A DNA stretch of 54,402 bases from Synergistaceae bacterium OttesenSCG-928-D05 (lineage in GTDB: Bacteria; Synergistota; Synergistia; Synergistales; Synergistaceae): assembly GCA_030266985.1 (NCBI GenBank), contig JAJDJB010000007.1:1-54402 (forward strand), written 5' to 3'. The notes under the pieces were generated by a model that worked only from the letters and a program-made list of their open reading frames with translations, was not told the origin of the DNA and made no database searches. A program made the translations under genes and the position numbers. Shown in pieces: positions 43,472 to 53,766 of this stretch. Within the stretch, counting starts at the first letter, position 1, and the number at the start of each line of letters is the position of its first letter.

Positions 43472-46400
43472 ATGGCGAAAAGCCAAAAAATGTGTAATGA
43501 TGTATGTTTTGTCAACAGAAAAAGGGCGCTCTGTATTTTCTTTTCTTTACTACTTCTGTTTGTTTTGACAACTCAGGTCCACCCTAGCTTTGCAGACGAT
43601 CGGGTTATCGCGTCCGGCGATGAGGTGCGTGATCTGGGAGATAACTATGTAGTGGATATTACTGCCGGGCCGTACGGCGCCAACGCTGTTACAGCGAATG
43701 ACACTTCCACGATTAAATTCGGCACTAACGGGAAGGTCGCCATTTCTGACGATATCCAGAGCGCCGTCTCAGCTTCCGGCGCGGGCTCCACGATTACGTT
43801 CGGGAATAACGCGGACCTCTCCGCCATCGGAAATGGTATTAAAACTGTGCAGACCAGAGGGGATAACTCGGAGATTATCATCGGGGATAATGCAAAGATA
43901 TCAGCAACGCTGGCTAACGGCATTGTGAATCCGATAACCCCTGTCTATGCGGTATATGCCGCTGCAAAGGACACGACGATTACGATCGGAAAGAGCGCGG
44001 ATATCTCCGTATCCGCCAGCCCTACAGGAAGCAAAAACCTGGGCTCTGCGGTTTATACAACATCAGAGGGAAGCGGTTCCGTCATTGATATTGACGACGG
44101 CGCAAAGATTTCCGCGACAGGATACTCAATGCATACCGTCGAGGCACGTGCAACTGACTCTACGATTTCAATCGGAAAAAACAGCACAATCACAGCTAGC
44201 GGCAACACCACAACTGGTCTCATGTCATGGGGGAAAGACACAACCATCACGCTCGGAGATAGTTCGAAGATCTCTGTGTCCGGAGACCAAACTTATGGTG
44301 CATATAGCGGCGCAAATGAAAGTGCATCAATCAACGCGAAAATCGAACTCGGAGACGATGTAGAAGTGACGGTGACCGGCAATTCCGCGAAAGGCGTTGC
44401 GGCAGCGTATGGCACAAACAGCCAGATGATAGTCGGCGACAGTGCGAAGATAACCGTAACAGGAGCAAATGCAACAGGAGCGAGCGCTTCAATGGGTGCT
44501 CTCACAAGCATTGGAGATTTTTTGACGGCATCTGCAAGCGGCTTCGGCTCTAACGGCATAGGAACAAGTGACAACGGGCGGATCGAGGTCGGTTTGAGCG
44601 CCGATATTTCCGCTTCCGGACAAGATGCCAGCGCTGTGCGAATTCAGAGCGGCGGACTTGCGGAAATTGATAAGTGGGCAAATATATCCGCCACAGGACA
44701 AAATGCCAAGGGAGTATTGGCAGAAGGAAAAGACGATCTTGGTTCCGGCGAAAAATCGAAAGTGATCATCGCGGAAAATGCAACGATTGGCGTTACCGAG
44801 ACGGCGAATGGGACGTACTCCGCTGCTGTTATTGCCACGAAGGACGCTGAGATCGAAATCGGGAGCAAGGCTCTGATCAAAGCCGCGGGCAACAGCGCCA
44901 GCGGTGTGCGTGCGGATACTCTTTATTTTGAAGGAGGCACGAGCGCAACAGTTTCTTTGTCGGAAGACGTGCGCGTAGAGACGACGGGAAACAACGGGTA
45001 TGGGCTCTATGCACGCGCTGCAGGCTCGAAAATCGACGCGGCAGAAGGGCTCCAGATTGAGACATCAGGAGTCGGCGCAAGCGGTATGTTCGCTTACTGG
45101 GGCGGCAATATTGAAATAAAGGACCGTGCAAACATTGAGACGACCGGTAGCCAAGCCCATGGTATGAATGTTACGTACGGCGCTTCTGTAAAAACCGGAA
45201 AAAGCCTGGATATCACAACATCGGGAGATGGCGCACACGGTCTTCAAGTATGGAGCGGCGCAGTCTACGCTACTTCTTCCGCGGATATCGGGGATAATGC
45301 ATCAATCACTACAAGCGGTAGCGCTGCACACGGTGCTTACGCGACAGATAACGCAGTGATCGGATTTAAAAACGACGCGACAATTGTTACACGCGGGACA
45401 GGCGCATATGGTGCGTACGCATACTACAACGCTTCCGTTCTGCTGAGTGATGATGCTACAGTGCTAACTTCGGGCGACTCGTCGCACGGGCTTTACGCCG
45501 GGTGGCAGGGTAATATAACACTCGGAGATGAGGCCCTTGTCCAAACGACGGGAAAGACCGCACACGGCGTTTACGCAGAATATGGCACGTCTGGAGTCAC
45601 GATTGGCAGCAGCGCGGATATCCTGACAACGGGAGCCGGATCTCATGCTGTTTATACAAATAACATGAATAATAATTATGGCCCTCTTGAAATTACAATC
45701 GACAAGAACGCAAAGATTGCGACAGCAGGCAGTGCTTCCCATGCCGTCTATGCGTTAGGAGGAGAAATTACGATTGGTGAAAACGCCGCCGTTTCGACTG
45801 TGGAAAACGAGTCCTACGGGCTTTACGCCAATAAAGGCAGCATCTCCGTAAGCGACGATCTGCTGCTCTCGACAAAAGGCAATGGTTCAATCGGCGTTTA
45901 CGCCTGGTTCGGCGGACAGGTTGATATTGGAAACAGCGCTTCGATCTCCACCGAAGGGACAAACAGCTATGGAGTATTCGCCCAGCATCTGTCCGGAGAT
46001 GTACGGATTGGCGACGACCTGACCGTCCGGACCACAGGCGAAAGCGCACACGGATTGGTCGCTAGTTCACAGGCAACATTTGAAGGAAGCACACTGACTG
46101 TCGGGGATTCCGCAGATGTAAGAGTCTCCGGAAGCAAGGCAGCTGCTGCGTATGCTGAGCTGGGCGGAAGTGTGACAATCGGCGAAAACGCATATCTGGA
46201 AGCAAGCGGCGCTGAAGCTTCGACCGTTGGAGCAATCGATGACCAGTCGAAGGTGACCGTCGGCAACGGTGCAACAATCCTTGCAACATCAAATGATTCC
46301 TACGCGGTTTCCGCAATCTACAACGGCGAGGTCGAATTGCTTGGCGATATGGCGATCGCTTCCCTTTATGACCAGGATGCAATCGCACTTTTTGCAAACG

Positions 46401-47974
46401 GCAGAAACGCAAGCAACGATGTTAACGCGAGAAACGCGAGTATTCACGCGAACGGCAAACTGGATATTCTTGGCGGCATCGTCGCGGGTGACTACAGCAG
46501 CATCGACCTGACTTATCTCGATGGATCGTCCCTCGTTGGCTTCACGCAGGTTTCTGCGAATGATTCGACGATCGCGATGGATATGTCCGCATCTACGTGG
46601 GATATGACGAAGAGTTCCAGCCTTACTTCGCTGACCGTAAACGACGGCACGCAGGTCAAGTATGGAGATTTCGACAATCCTGCTGGTGGCAACTTCATGA
46701 CGCTTACCACAAAAACATTAAGCGGCAATGATGGTCGTTTCCTCATGAGGACTGATATCGTGAATGAGACGGCAGACCGTATTATCGTTGAAAACGCCTC
46801 TTCGGGCAGCCATGCGATCACCGTTGTGAATATCGGCGGTGCGGCGACGACGGGTAAGGAACGCACGACGCTTGTCGAGACAGCGGACAAGGGCGCTGAT
46901 TTCACGCTCACGAACGGCGCTGTTGATTTGGGCGCTTGGACTTACTGGCTGCGCAATAACGACGACGGGCGCGGACAGTTCGACGGTACTGGCGGACAGC
47001 ACTGGGAGCTCTATGCGCTTGGTGGCGGCAGTACGCCCGACGACTCCAGCAATCCGGGAAGCGATGCGGTCAATACCTTCATCGGCAGCTACTACCTCGG
47101 TTATGCGGACACAGATACCCTCATGAAACGCGTTGGCGATCTTCGCAACAATACCTACCAGCACGGCGCATGGTTCCGCGCATACGGCGGTAAGTTCGAA
47201 TCCGACGCAAGACAGTACGTCAAAGATTTCGATCAAGACTACTGGGCAGTGCAGGTCGGTTACGACAACAAGTTGGATCGTAATCGTTCATGGTTCAAAA
47301 AAGGCGATACCTACGTCGGTGCATACATCGGTCTTGGCAACAGCGATCTTGACTTCACGTCGGGCGGCAGTGGCGAGATCGAACAGCACACAATGGGCAT
47401 GTACTGGACGTATATCGGCGACAGCGGATTCTACTTCGACGCGGTAGCCAAGTATGTCTGGGGTGAAAACAAATTCCACTCGTTTGACAGCGCGAAAGAC
47501 TTTGTCGACGGCGGTGAGATTAACTCCAGCGGCGCGGGACTCTCGTTTGAAACAGGCAAACGCTTCCGCTTCAACAAAAACGACAAGGGCAACTGGTACG
47601 TCGAACCGCAGCTTCAGCTTTCCTGGCAGCACATGAGCGGCGGCACGTTCCACGCCAGCAACGGCCTCAATATCGGTGTAAGCGGTTGGGATTCGCTCAT
47701 CGGCCGCGCTGGTGTTCTGCTCGGTTACGAAACTGGCCGGACAAACTTCTACGCGAAAGCATCGTACCTGAAAGAATTCGACGGCGATATGAACATCCAC
47801 GCAAACGGCGTCAACATTTCTGAATCGCTAGAAGACAAGTGGTGGGTGTATGGCATTGGTCTGACGCACCAGCTGAACGCAAGAAACGCACTTTACCTAG
47901 ACTTCGAGCGTGCATCTGGCGGCGACTTTACGCAGAAGTGGCAGATCAACGCAGGCTGGAGAATCAGCTTCTAA
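43472..47974 (+). CDS. Autotransporter (type Va), intact
   Basis: A 1500-residue outer-membrane protein. The long signal peptide (to about residue 42) has a charged front and a hydrophobic core, CIFFSLLLLFVLTTQV. The passenger, to about residue 1200, repeats a roughly 30-residue pattern of the type IxIGDxAxIxxxGxxAHGxYA, expected to form a beta-helix exposed at the surface. The C-terminal 300 residues are the beta-barrel (HGAWFRAYGGKFES, VQVGYDNKL, WYVEPQLQLSWQH) ending in WRISF, with the terminal Phe read by the Bam machine. Start 43472 has GGGGG 7 bases upstream. The ligand is unknown. It is a paralogue of the broken gene at 48666. Confidence 0.92.
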   Translation: MAKSQKMCNDVCFVNRKRALCIFFSLLLLFVLTTQVHPSFADDRVIASGDEVRDLGDNYVVDITAGPYGANAVTANDTSTIKFGTNGKVAISDDIQSAVSASGAGSTITFGNNADLSAIGNGIKTVQTRGDNSEIIIGDNAKISATLANGIVNPITPVYAVYAAAKDTTITIGKSADISVSASPTGSKNLGSAVYTTSEGSGSVIDIDDGAKISATGYSMHTVEARATDSTISIGKNSTITASGNTTTGLMSWGKDTTITLGDSSKISVSGDQTYGAYSGANESASINAKIELGDDVEVTVTGNSAKGVAAAYGTNSQMIVGDSAKITVTGANATGASASMGALTSIGDFLTASASGFGSNGIGTSDNGRIEVGLSADISASGQDASAVRIQSGGLAEIDKWANISATGQNAKGVLAEGKDDLGSGEKSKVIIAENATIGVTETANGTYSAAVIATKDAEIEIGSKALIKAAGNSASGVRADTLYFEGGTSATVSLSEDVRVETTGNNGYGLYARAAGSKIDAAEGLQIETSGVGASGMFAYWGGNIEIKDRANIETTGSQAHGMNVTYGASVKTGKSLDITTSGDGAHGLQVWSGAVYATSSADIGDNASITTSGSAAHGAYATDNAVIGFKNDATIVTRGTGAYGAYAYYNASVLLSDDATVLTSGDSSHGLYAGWQGNITLGDEALVQTTGKTAHGVYAEYGTSGVTIGSSADILTTGAGSHAVYTNNMNNNYGPLEITIDKNAKIATAGSASHAVYALGGEITIGENAAVSTVENESYGLYANKGSISVSDDLLLSTKGNGSIGVYAWFGGQVDIGNSASISTEGTNSYGVFAQHLSGDVRIGDDLTVRTTGESAHGLVASSQATFEGSTLTVGDSADVRVSGSKAAAAYAELGGSVTIGENAYLEASGAEASTVGAIDDQSKVTVGNGATILATSNDSYAVSAIYNGEVELLGDMAIASLYDQDAIALFANGRNASNDVNARNASIHANGKLDILGGIVAGDYSSIDLTYLDGSSLVGFTQVSANDSTIAMDMSASTWDMTKSSSLTSLTVNDGTQVKYGDFDNPAGGNFMTLTTKTLSGNDGRFLMRTDIVNETADRIIVENASSGSHAITVVNIGGAATTGKERTTLVETADKGADFTLTNGAVDLGAWTYWLRNNDDGRGQFDGTGGQHWELYALGGGSTPDDSSNPGSDAVNTFIGSYYLGYADTDTLMKRVGDLRNNTYQHGAWFRAYGGKFESDARQYVKDFDQDYWAVQVGYDNKLDRNRSWFKKGDTYVGAYIGLGNSDLDFTSGGSGEIEQHTMGMYWTYIGDSGFYFDAVAKYVWGENKFHSFDSAKDFVDGGEINSSGAGLSFETGKRFRFNKNDKGNWYVEPQLQLSWQHMSGGTFHASNGLNIGVSGWDSLIGRAGVLLGYETGRTNFYAKASYLKEFDGDMNIHANGVNISESLEDKWWVYGIGLTHQLNARNALYLDFERASGGDFTQKWQINAGWRISF

Positions 47975-48016
47975 GGAAACAACTATCATAAATTAGGCCA
48001 AAAAAATTCATAATCA

Positions 48017-48060
48017 AACAGCGGGAAGTTCCGACCTCGGAATCTCCCGCTGTTAAATTT
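48017..48060 (+). terminator. Terminator of autotransporter 1
   Basis: AACAGCGGGA (48017-48026) pairs with TCCCGCTGTT (48045-48054), with AGTTCCGA/TCGGAA inside. A near-identical hairpin ends the second autotransporter. Confidence 0.75.
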
Positions 48061-48349
48061 TCAATACACTTAGAATACCTTGAGCGCTTCGGCAAAATGC
48101 CTTCGCGTCAAAAAATTTACATTTACAGAAATAAATATTAACAACAAAAAACATCGCGGCTTGCTAACTCCCCCACTACATCACAAGAATTACTCCCATA
48201 TAACATCCATAATTTCACGACCATACTTTTACAAATATTTTACATAAGCATAGTATATAAATTATATATCTCAGATCATTTAAATATTTTATTAATATAA
48301 TATTAAACATACAATTGTCAAAACATTACATAATATTTACAAAGATTAA
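48061..48349. other. AT-rich intergenic stretch, nothing recognised
   Basis: Very AT-rich DNA between autotransporter 1 and the promoter of autotransporter 2. I see no open frame with a ribosome site, no RNA gene and no clear repeat. Confidence 0.6.
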
Positions 48350-48378
48350 TTGACATTGTATACAAGCTTATATATAAT
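48350..48378 (+). promoter_or_regulatory. Autotransporter 2 promoter, consensus
   Basis: TTGACA (48350-48355) and TATAAT (48373-48378) at exactly 17 bp: a full sigma-70 consensus. A TATAAAA-TGCAC-TTTTATA inverted repeat follows just downstream. A leader of about 280 bases separates it from the start codon. Confidence 0.75.
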
Positions 48379-48449
48379 CCTCGCCATAAACTATAAAATG
48401 CACTTTTATAATTACCTTCAAAAACCAATCACACATAGAAAGGCGGTAG

Positions 48450-48535
48450 ATTTTGACGCTAAAAGCTTATCAAATCAAAACGTTTTGCCCTCATAGCTTA
48501 TCAAAATGTTAAGTTGCAAGTGCACAGCGTCAATA
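48450..48535 (+). other. Leader element with nested repeats
   Basis: An inverted repeat TTGACGCT (48453-48460) and AGCGTCAA (48526-48533) encloses two direct copies of AGCTTATCAAA (48464-48474 and 48495-48505). It lies in the 5' leader of autotransporter 2 and is absent from the leader of autotransporter 1. Confidence 0.5.
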
Positions 48536-48665
48536 TAAATTACAGGAATTGCACAAAAAACATTGTACTATCTAACATTTTCGTTGTCTGCACATTTTGT
48601 TCACTTTTGATATTTCATTGAGAATGGGTCGTTCAATTTTATATATTTTGTTTGGAGGAAATCGA

Positions 48666-51600
48666 ATGGATCACTTGAGAAAATTTTGTTTTGCTCTTTC
48701 TTTGTTTATTGCTGGCATATACTGCCTGACGCCTGCGTATGCCGTAGATGTCGCACCGGTGTCCGTAACGGACGGTTCAACTACACGCTGCCGGATAATG
48801 CTGTCATTAAGGCAACGGGAGCAAGTCAGAGCGGGATATATATCAGTATTCCAGATGGTGGAACCGTAAAAGGAGGAATCGTCTCTATTGACGTAGGCGG
48901 TGACTCTGCATATGGAATCCGTACAATGACATTCCAGGGTTCAACACTCTCTGATGGCAATGCCACTGTAGAATTAGGACAAACGTCTATTCGGGCAAAC
49001 AAGACCGCTGTAGAGGCAATTTCGTCTCTCGCTAGCGGCTCTGCAGGATTAAAATCGGAAATCCATCTGGGTAACAATTGCGATATCTACTCTGCAAAAA
49101 ATTCAGCGCTCGTGGCCAATTCCGCTGGCTCCAAGATAACAGTAGGAAACAATGCTGTAATAATAGGAAATCCCACCAGCACAACAGGGGCGGCTGTTAC
49201 TTCAGCCAAAGGCGGGATCGTAGAGATTGGCCACCACGCGGTCATCGGCCATAATGACGATCTTGACAGGGGGGCAAACGGCGCCGCCGTTATCTCTTAT
49301 AACCTCCCTGTCTATGCACCCGGCTATGTGAAAATTGGAGATGACAGTACGATTTTCACGAAAGGGGACAGATTCGGCTCACATGCAGTAAAAGCAGGAT
49401 ATCTGAGCCTCCTTGTCGGAGCATCGGCAGAAGCAGCCCCGGGAGACGTCAGAATCGGCGACAGAGCGAACATTAGCACGCTTGGCGACGAGGCATTCGG
49501 TCTTTACGCGGTCTCTGAAAGCTCGACGCTGACTATCGGCAAAGATGCGATCATCTCCACACAAGGCGAAGGCGCTTCCGCGATCCGCGCAGGGGATATA
49601 ACAAGCAAGTACGACATTACGGCAGGCGGCGGCGTTATCTCTGTTGGGAAAAACGCCATAGTTACGACGTCCGGAGATCATGCGTACGGTGTTGACGCAC
49701 GTTATGACGACGCGAAAATTGACTTTGATTCCGATGTTTTCATCAAGACAGTAGGAGCAGAAGCGCATGGCGTCTTCGCTTCGCTTGGCGGCGCCGTAGA
49801 ATTGAACGGAGGCTCTATTGATGTAGATTCCAGCAAAGGCTCCCTTGCCATCGCCGCAATAGACGAGGACAGCAGCGTTTCCGGCGGCGGCGTGTATAAC
49901 ATCCGGGGCGATATTTCCGCACAACAAGGCGCAAGTATCGCACTTTCTCTGGATGCCGGGTCGTATTTCCGCGGAACTGCCTCGGCGGATGCGGATTCCA
50001 CCCTTTCTATAAAGATGAACGGCGGCCGCTGGGCTGTTATGGAAGACTCCATGCTTACACATCTCAATACAGACGACAACACTGAGATCACGTTCGGCGA
50101 TTACGGAGCGGTCGGCGCACTTGAAAACCCCTTTCTGACGCTTAGGGCGCAGAAACTTTCCGGCAGTGCAGTGTTTAAAATGCGTGCGGACGTAAAGGAG
50201 AAAATTTCCGACAGGCTTTTCATTGAAGAAACGTTATCCGGCACGCACACTCTTTTTGTTGAGAACAGAGGCGACGCAGCTGTGGACGGCACAGAAAAGG
50301 TGCGGCTCGTAGAGGCGAAGGACGGTACCGCTGAGGGCAACACATTTGCGTTGGAAGGCGATACTGTGGAATTCGGCGCTTATAAATACACTCTGGGCAA
50401 TGGCGCTGGCGGATATTATGCGGACGGCCAATATTGGGAGCTGCAGGGTACAAAAAATCCGGACCCCAAGATTGATCCTACCCCCGTTAAAGACAAAGAT
50501 AAAAGTGCAAGTAACACAGGCTCGGCAGCAATCAATACTTTCGCGGCAAATTACCTCTTAAATTACGCGGACATGAATACCCTTATTCAGCGCCTCGGCG
50601 ACTTGCGTGACAACGCCTATAACAGCGGCGCATGGTTCCGCGCTTACGGAGGAAAATTCAAGAGCCTCGAAAGGGAATATGTGAACGACTTTGATATGGA
50701 TTATTGGGGCGTACAGGCCGGTTATGATCGCAAGCTGGAAAAGAGCTGGTTCAAAAATGGAGATACTTATCTAGGCGCATTCTTTAGTTATGGTAATGCA
50801 GATCTTGATTATCTCCAATATGGGCACGGAAACGGCGAAGTCAAAAATAAAACGCTCGGCCTTTACGCAACATACATGAGAAACGACGGTTTTTATGTGG
50901 ACACGATCGTAAAACACGTGTGGAGCGAGACAAGTTTCAATGTTCTTGACAGCCAGGGAACGATGGTGACGGGAAAAGACGTGGACACTGGCGGGCTTGG
51001 CGCGTCGATTGAAGTTGGCAAACGCTTCCGTTTTGGCAAGGAGAATAACGCGAAAGGCAGCTGGTACATTGAGCCGCAGGCACAGATTACGTGGCAGCAC
51101 ATGGGAAGCGGAGCTTTCATGGCGTCGAACGGGCTTTGCATCGGGCTCGACAGTTACGATTCTGTGCTTGGGCGCGTCGGATTCCTTCTTGGATACCAGA
51201 CCAACAATACGAACTTCAAAAGACGTGGACACTGGCGGGCTTGGCGCGTCGATTGAAGTTGGCAAACGCTTCCGTTTTGGCAAGGAGAATAACGCGAAAG
51301 GCAGCTGGTACATTGAGCCGCAGGCACAGATTACGTGGCAGCACATGGGAAGCGGAGCTTTCATGGCGTCGAACGGGCTTTGCATCGGGCTCGACAGTTA
51401 CGATTCTGTGCTTGGGCGCGTCGGATTCCTTCTTGGATACCAGACCAACAATACGAACTTCTACGCGAAAGCATCCTATATGAAAGAATTTAACGGAGAC
51501 CTGAATATCAACGCGAACGGCGTAAATATTTTTGAGACGTTCGACGACAACTGGTTTGTGTATGGAATCGGCGTGACGCATAAGATTAATGATCGCAATT

Positions 51601-51686
51601 CCCTCTACTTTGATCTCGAAAGGTCTACGGGCGGCAAGTTCGAGCAAGACTGGGCGATTAACGGCGGCTGGAGAATCAGCTTCTAG
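48666..51686 (+). pseudogene. Autotransporter 2, frameshifted twice
   Basis: The start ATG 48666 has GGAGG 7 bases upstream and encodes a good signal peptide (CFALSLFIAGIYCL, then TPAYA). At about 48774-48776 the frame is lost by one base: VDVAPVSVTDG is in one frame and FNYTLPDNAVIKATG in another. The passenger and most of the barrel follow in the second frame to 51217, where an exact 244-bp tandem duplication (50974-51217 and 51218-51461) shifts it back to the first. The C-terminus ends in WRISF. Repairing both would give 925 residues, with a shorter passenger than autotransporter 1. It may be a true pseudogene, a phase-variable gene, or partly a sequence error. Confidence 0.85.
50974..51461 (+). 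repeat. Exact 244-bp tandem duplication in the barrel
   Basis: AAAAGACGTGGACACTGG starts both copies (50974 and 51218) and AATACGAACTTC ends both. I find no difference between them by eye. It duplicates part of the beta-barrel (GGLGASIEVGKRFRFGK to GYQTNNTNF) and, being 244 bp, breaks the frame. Confidence 0.93.
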
Positions 51687-51743
51687 TAAAACACCTAACG
51701 CATATCAAGTTTGTTGAGCCACCGGCTTGGCAAAACACCGCAA

Positions 51744-51774
51744 GAGGCGGTTTGACTCCCCCTCGGGCCGCCTC
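51744..51774 (+). terminator. Hairpin after autotransporter 2
   Basis: GAGGCGG (51744-51750) pairs with CCGCCTC (51768-51774). No T run. Confidence 0.4.
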
Positions 51775-51789
51775 ATACTGAAACAAAAC

Positions 51790-51832
51790 AGCGGGAAGTT
51801 CCTGTCTTTGGGACTTCCCGCGCTCATTTTTG
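51790..51832 (+). terminator. Terminator of autotransporter 2
   Basis: GCGGGAAGTTCC (51791-51802) pairs with GGACTTCCCGC (51811-51821), then CATTTTTG. It shares AAACAGCGGGAAGTTCC with the terminator of autotransporter 1. Between here and the serA promoter I see nothing else. Confidence 0.8.
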
Positions 51833-51995
51833 ATATACTCTTTATTTAAATAAAACAGCGGCGCCAGAACAGGCCGTGGGTTTTGGAGATTGCTCCGCGC
51901 GCGGGCCAGATGGCGCTATTTCGGAAAATTTTTTGTGGGACCGTTCTCGCGAAAGAAAACGAAAGCTGTTTTTACATTTTATAAATTTCCAAGGA

Positions 51996-52024
51996 TTGAC
52001 TTTCTGGCACTTTATTATGATAAT
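51996..52024 (+). promoter_or_regulatory. serA promoter
   Basis: TTGACT (51996-52001) and GATAAT (52019-52024), 17 bp apart. The leader to the start codon is about 85 bases. Confidence 0.6.
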
Positions 52025-52116
52025 AATGCAACTAATTCTGGACTTTTAGTGGGCTCTATGTCCTAATTGTGAAGAAAATTTGAGGCATCATCGTCCTTGC
52101 TGTGGGGGTAATGAGT

Positions 52117-53766
52117 GTGAGCGAAAACAAATTTAAAATTCTGGTCACGGAGCATCTCGGCGAAGAAGGGGTACAGATTTTACAGGATGCTCCGGACGTC
52201 GCGCTTGACATAAAAATCGGCCTTCCAAAAGAAGATTTGCATAAAATTCTTGGCGATTACGACGCGATCATAACGCGAAGCGGAACGCCGATGGATAAAG
52301 ACGCGATCGACGCGGCAAAAAAAGCGAAGGTTATCGCGCGTGCAGGCGTCGGTGTGGATAACGTCGATCTTCAGGAAGCCAGCAAACGCGGCATTATCGT
52401 CATCAACGCGCCGACGGGTAATACGCTTGCGGCGACGGAACAGACGATTGCGCTCATGCTTTCGGTGATGCGGAACACACCGCAGGCGATGCGTTCGCTG
52501 AAGTCGGGCGTCTGGGACCGCAAGCGCTTCACGGGACATCAGCTCAACGGTAAGAAGGTTCTGATCATAGGATTTGGCCGCATCGGAACGCAGGTCGCCA
52601 TACGGCTTCGCGCCTTTGGCATGGAGATCATGGCCTACGACCCCTACGTCTCTGAGAAAAAAATGCAGGACGCCGGGGTGCAGAAAATCGAAGATCTGGC
52701 GGGCGGCCTTTCTCTCGCCGATATCGTTACCGTCCATATTCCGATTACAAAAGAGACGCGGGGTATGATCAGCGAAAAAATGCTGCGCGCGATGAAGCCC
52801 GGCGCGTATCTCGTAAATTGCGCGCGCGGCGGCATCATCGACGAAGAGGCCTGCGCGAAATATTTAAAAGAAGGGCACCTTGCGGGCGCCGCATTCGACG
52901 TATTTACGCAGGAGCCGCCCGCAGCGGACCATCCGCTGCTCGATGACGCCATTGCAGATAAAGTCATCGTGACGCCGCATCTGGGCGCAAATACGTTCGA
53001 AGCGCAAAGCGAGGTCGCAAAAATCGCGGTGGGCAACACGCTTGCGGCACTGCGCGGCGAAGAGTACGGGCACGCGGTCAACCTGCCCTTTATGGAACAG
53101 AATCTGAATTATAAACAGAAAAATTTCCTGCGCCTCACGCGCAAGATGGGAATTCTTGCCGCAAAGCTGATCGAACACGACGGCGGCGCGATATCAAAGT
53201 GCAAAGTCATGTTGCGGGGTCCGTTTTTGAACGACGAGGACACCCCCGCGAACAAGATGCGTCCCTACACGGTCGCCGTTATAAAGGGCTTGCTCGAAGT
53301 TACGCACGGTCCCGATGTGAACTATATGATCGCGCCGATCCTGGCCCAGGAACGCGGCATCGCGATCGAGGAGAGCACGGGTGAACCGCAGACGTACCGC
53401 AACAGCATTGAACTGGAAGTCGAAGCGCAGAACACCACGGTGCAGATCATCGGAACGATTACGGAAGAGGGCCGCCAGCACATCGTAAAAGTCAACGATT
53501 ACTGGATTGACTTCGTACCGCACGGTCAGCTTCTTATTTTCCAGAACCACGACCGCCCGGGCGTAATCGGAAAAATCGGCAAATTGCTTGGCGATTCGCA
53601 GGTAAATATCGCGAACTTCACGCTCGGCAGGAAAAACGGCAGCGGCCTTGCGCTTGCAATCATGGAGGTCGACGGCCTGATTTCAGACGAACTGCTCGAC
53701 AAGATTGAAAAGGACGGCGACATGATCTGGGCCATGACGGTCAAATTCCGCGGGGTTGACGAATGA
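52117..53766 (+). CDS. serA: D-3-phosphoglycerate dehydrogenase
   Basis: A 549-residue long-type SerA, first enzyme of serine synthesis. NAD-binding VLIIGFGRIGTQVAIRLRAFG, catalytic residues in NCARGGIIDEEAC and VTPHLGANTFEAQ, then the allosteric substrate-binding domain and a C-terminal ACT domain (LLIFQNHDRPGVIGKIGKLLG) that usually binds serine. GTG 52117 is preferred: GGGGG lies 8 bases upstream, as before the autotransporter gene; ATG 52111 is possible. Its stop overlaps the next gene by 4 bases (ATGA). Confidence 0.95.
   Translation: MSENKFKILVTEHLGEEGVQILQDAPDVALDIKIGLPKEDLHKILGDYDAIITRSGTPMDKDAIDAAKKAKVIARAGVGVDNVDLQEASKRGIIVINAPTGNTLAATEQTIALMLSVMRNTPQAMRSLKSGVWDRKRFTGHQLNGKKVLIIGFGRIGTQVAIRLRAFGMEIMAYDPYVSEKKMQDAGVQKIEDLAGGLSLADIVTVHIPITKETRGMISEKMLRAMKPGAYLVNCARGGIIDEEACAKYLKEGHLAGAAFDVFTQEPPAADHPLLDDAIADKVIVTPHLGANTFEAQSEVAKIAVGNTLAALRGEEYGHAVNLPFMEQNLNYKQKNFLRLTRKMGILAAKLIEHDGGAISKCKVMLRGPFLNDEDTPANKMRPYTVAVIKGLLEVTHGPDVNYMIAPILAQERGIAIEESTGEPQTYRNSIELEVEAQNTTVQIIGTITEEGRQHIVKVNDYWIDFVPHGQLLIFQNHDRPGVIGKIGKLLGDSQVNIANFTLGRKNGSGLALAIMEVDGLISDELLDKIEKDGDMIWAMTVKFRGVDE

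Noticed and set aside
52026-52049. Leader peptide MQLILDF before serA
   Set aside because: The promoter predicts a transcript start after this ATG, and there is no terminator behind it.
52052-52123. Zinc-ribbon-like reading LCPNCEENLRHHRPCC just before serA
   Set aside because: A stop codon lies immediately before it in frame with no start codon in between, so it cannot be translated independently; probably chance or a relic.
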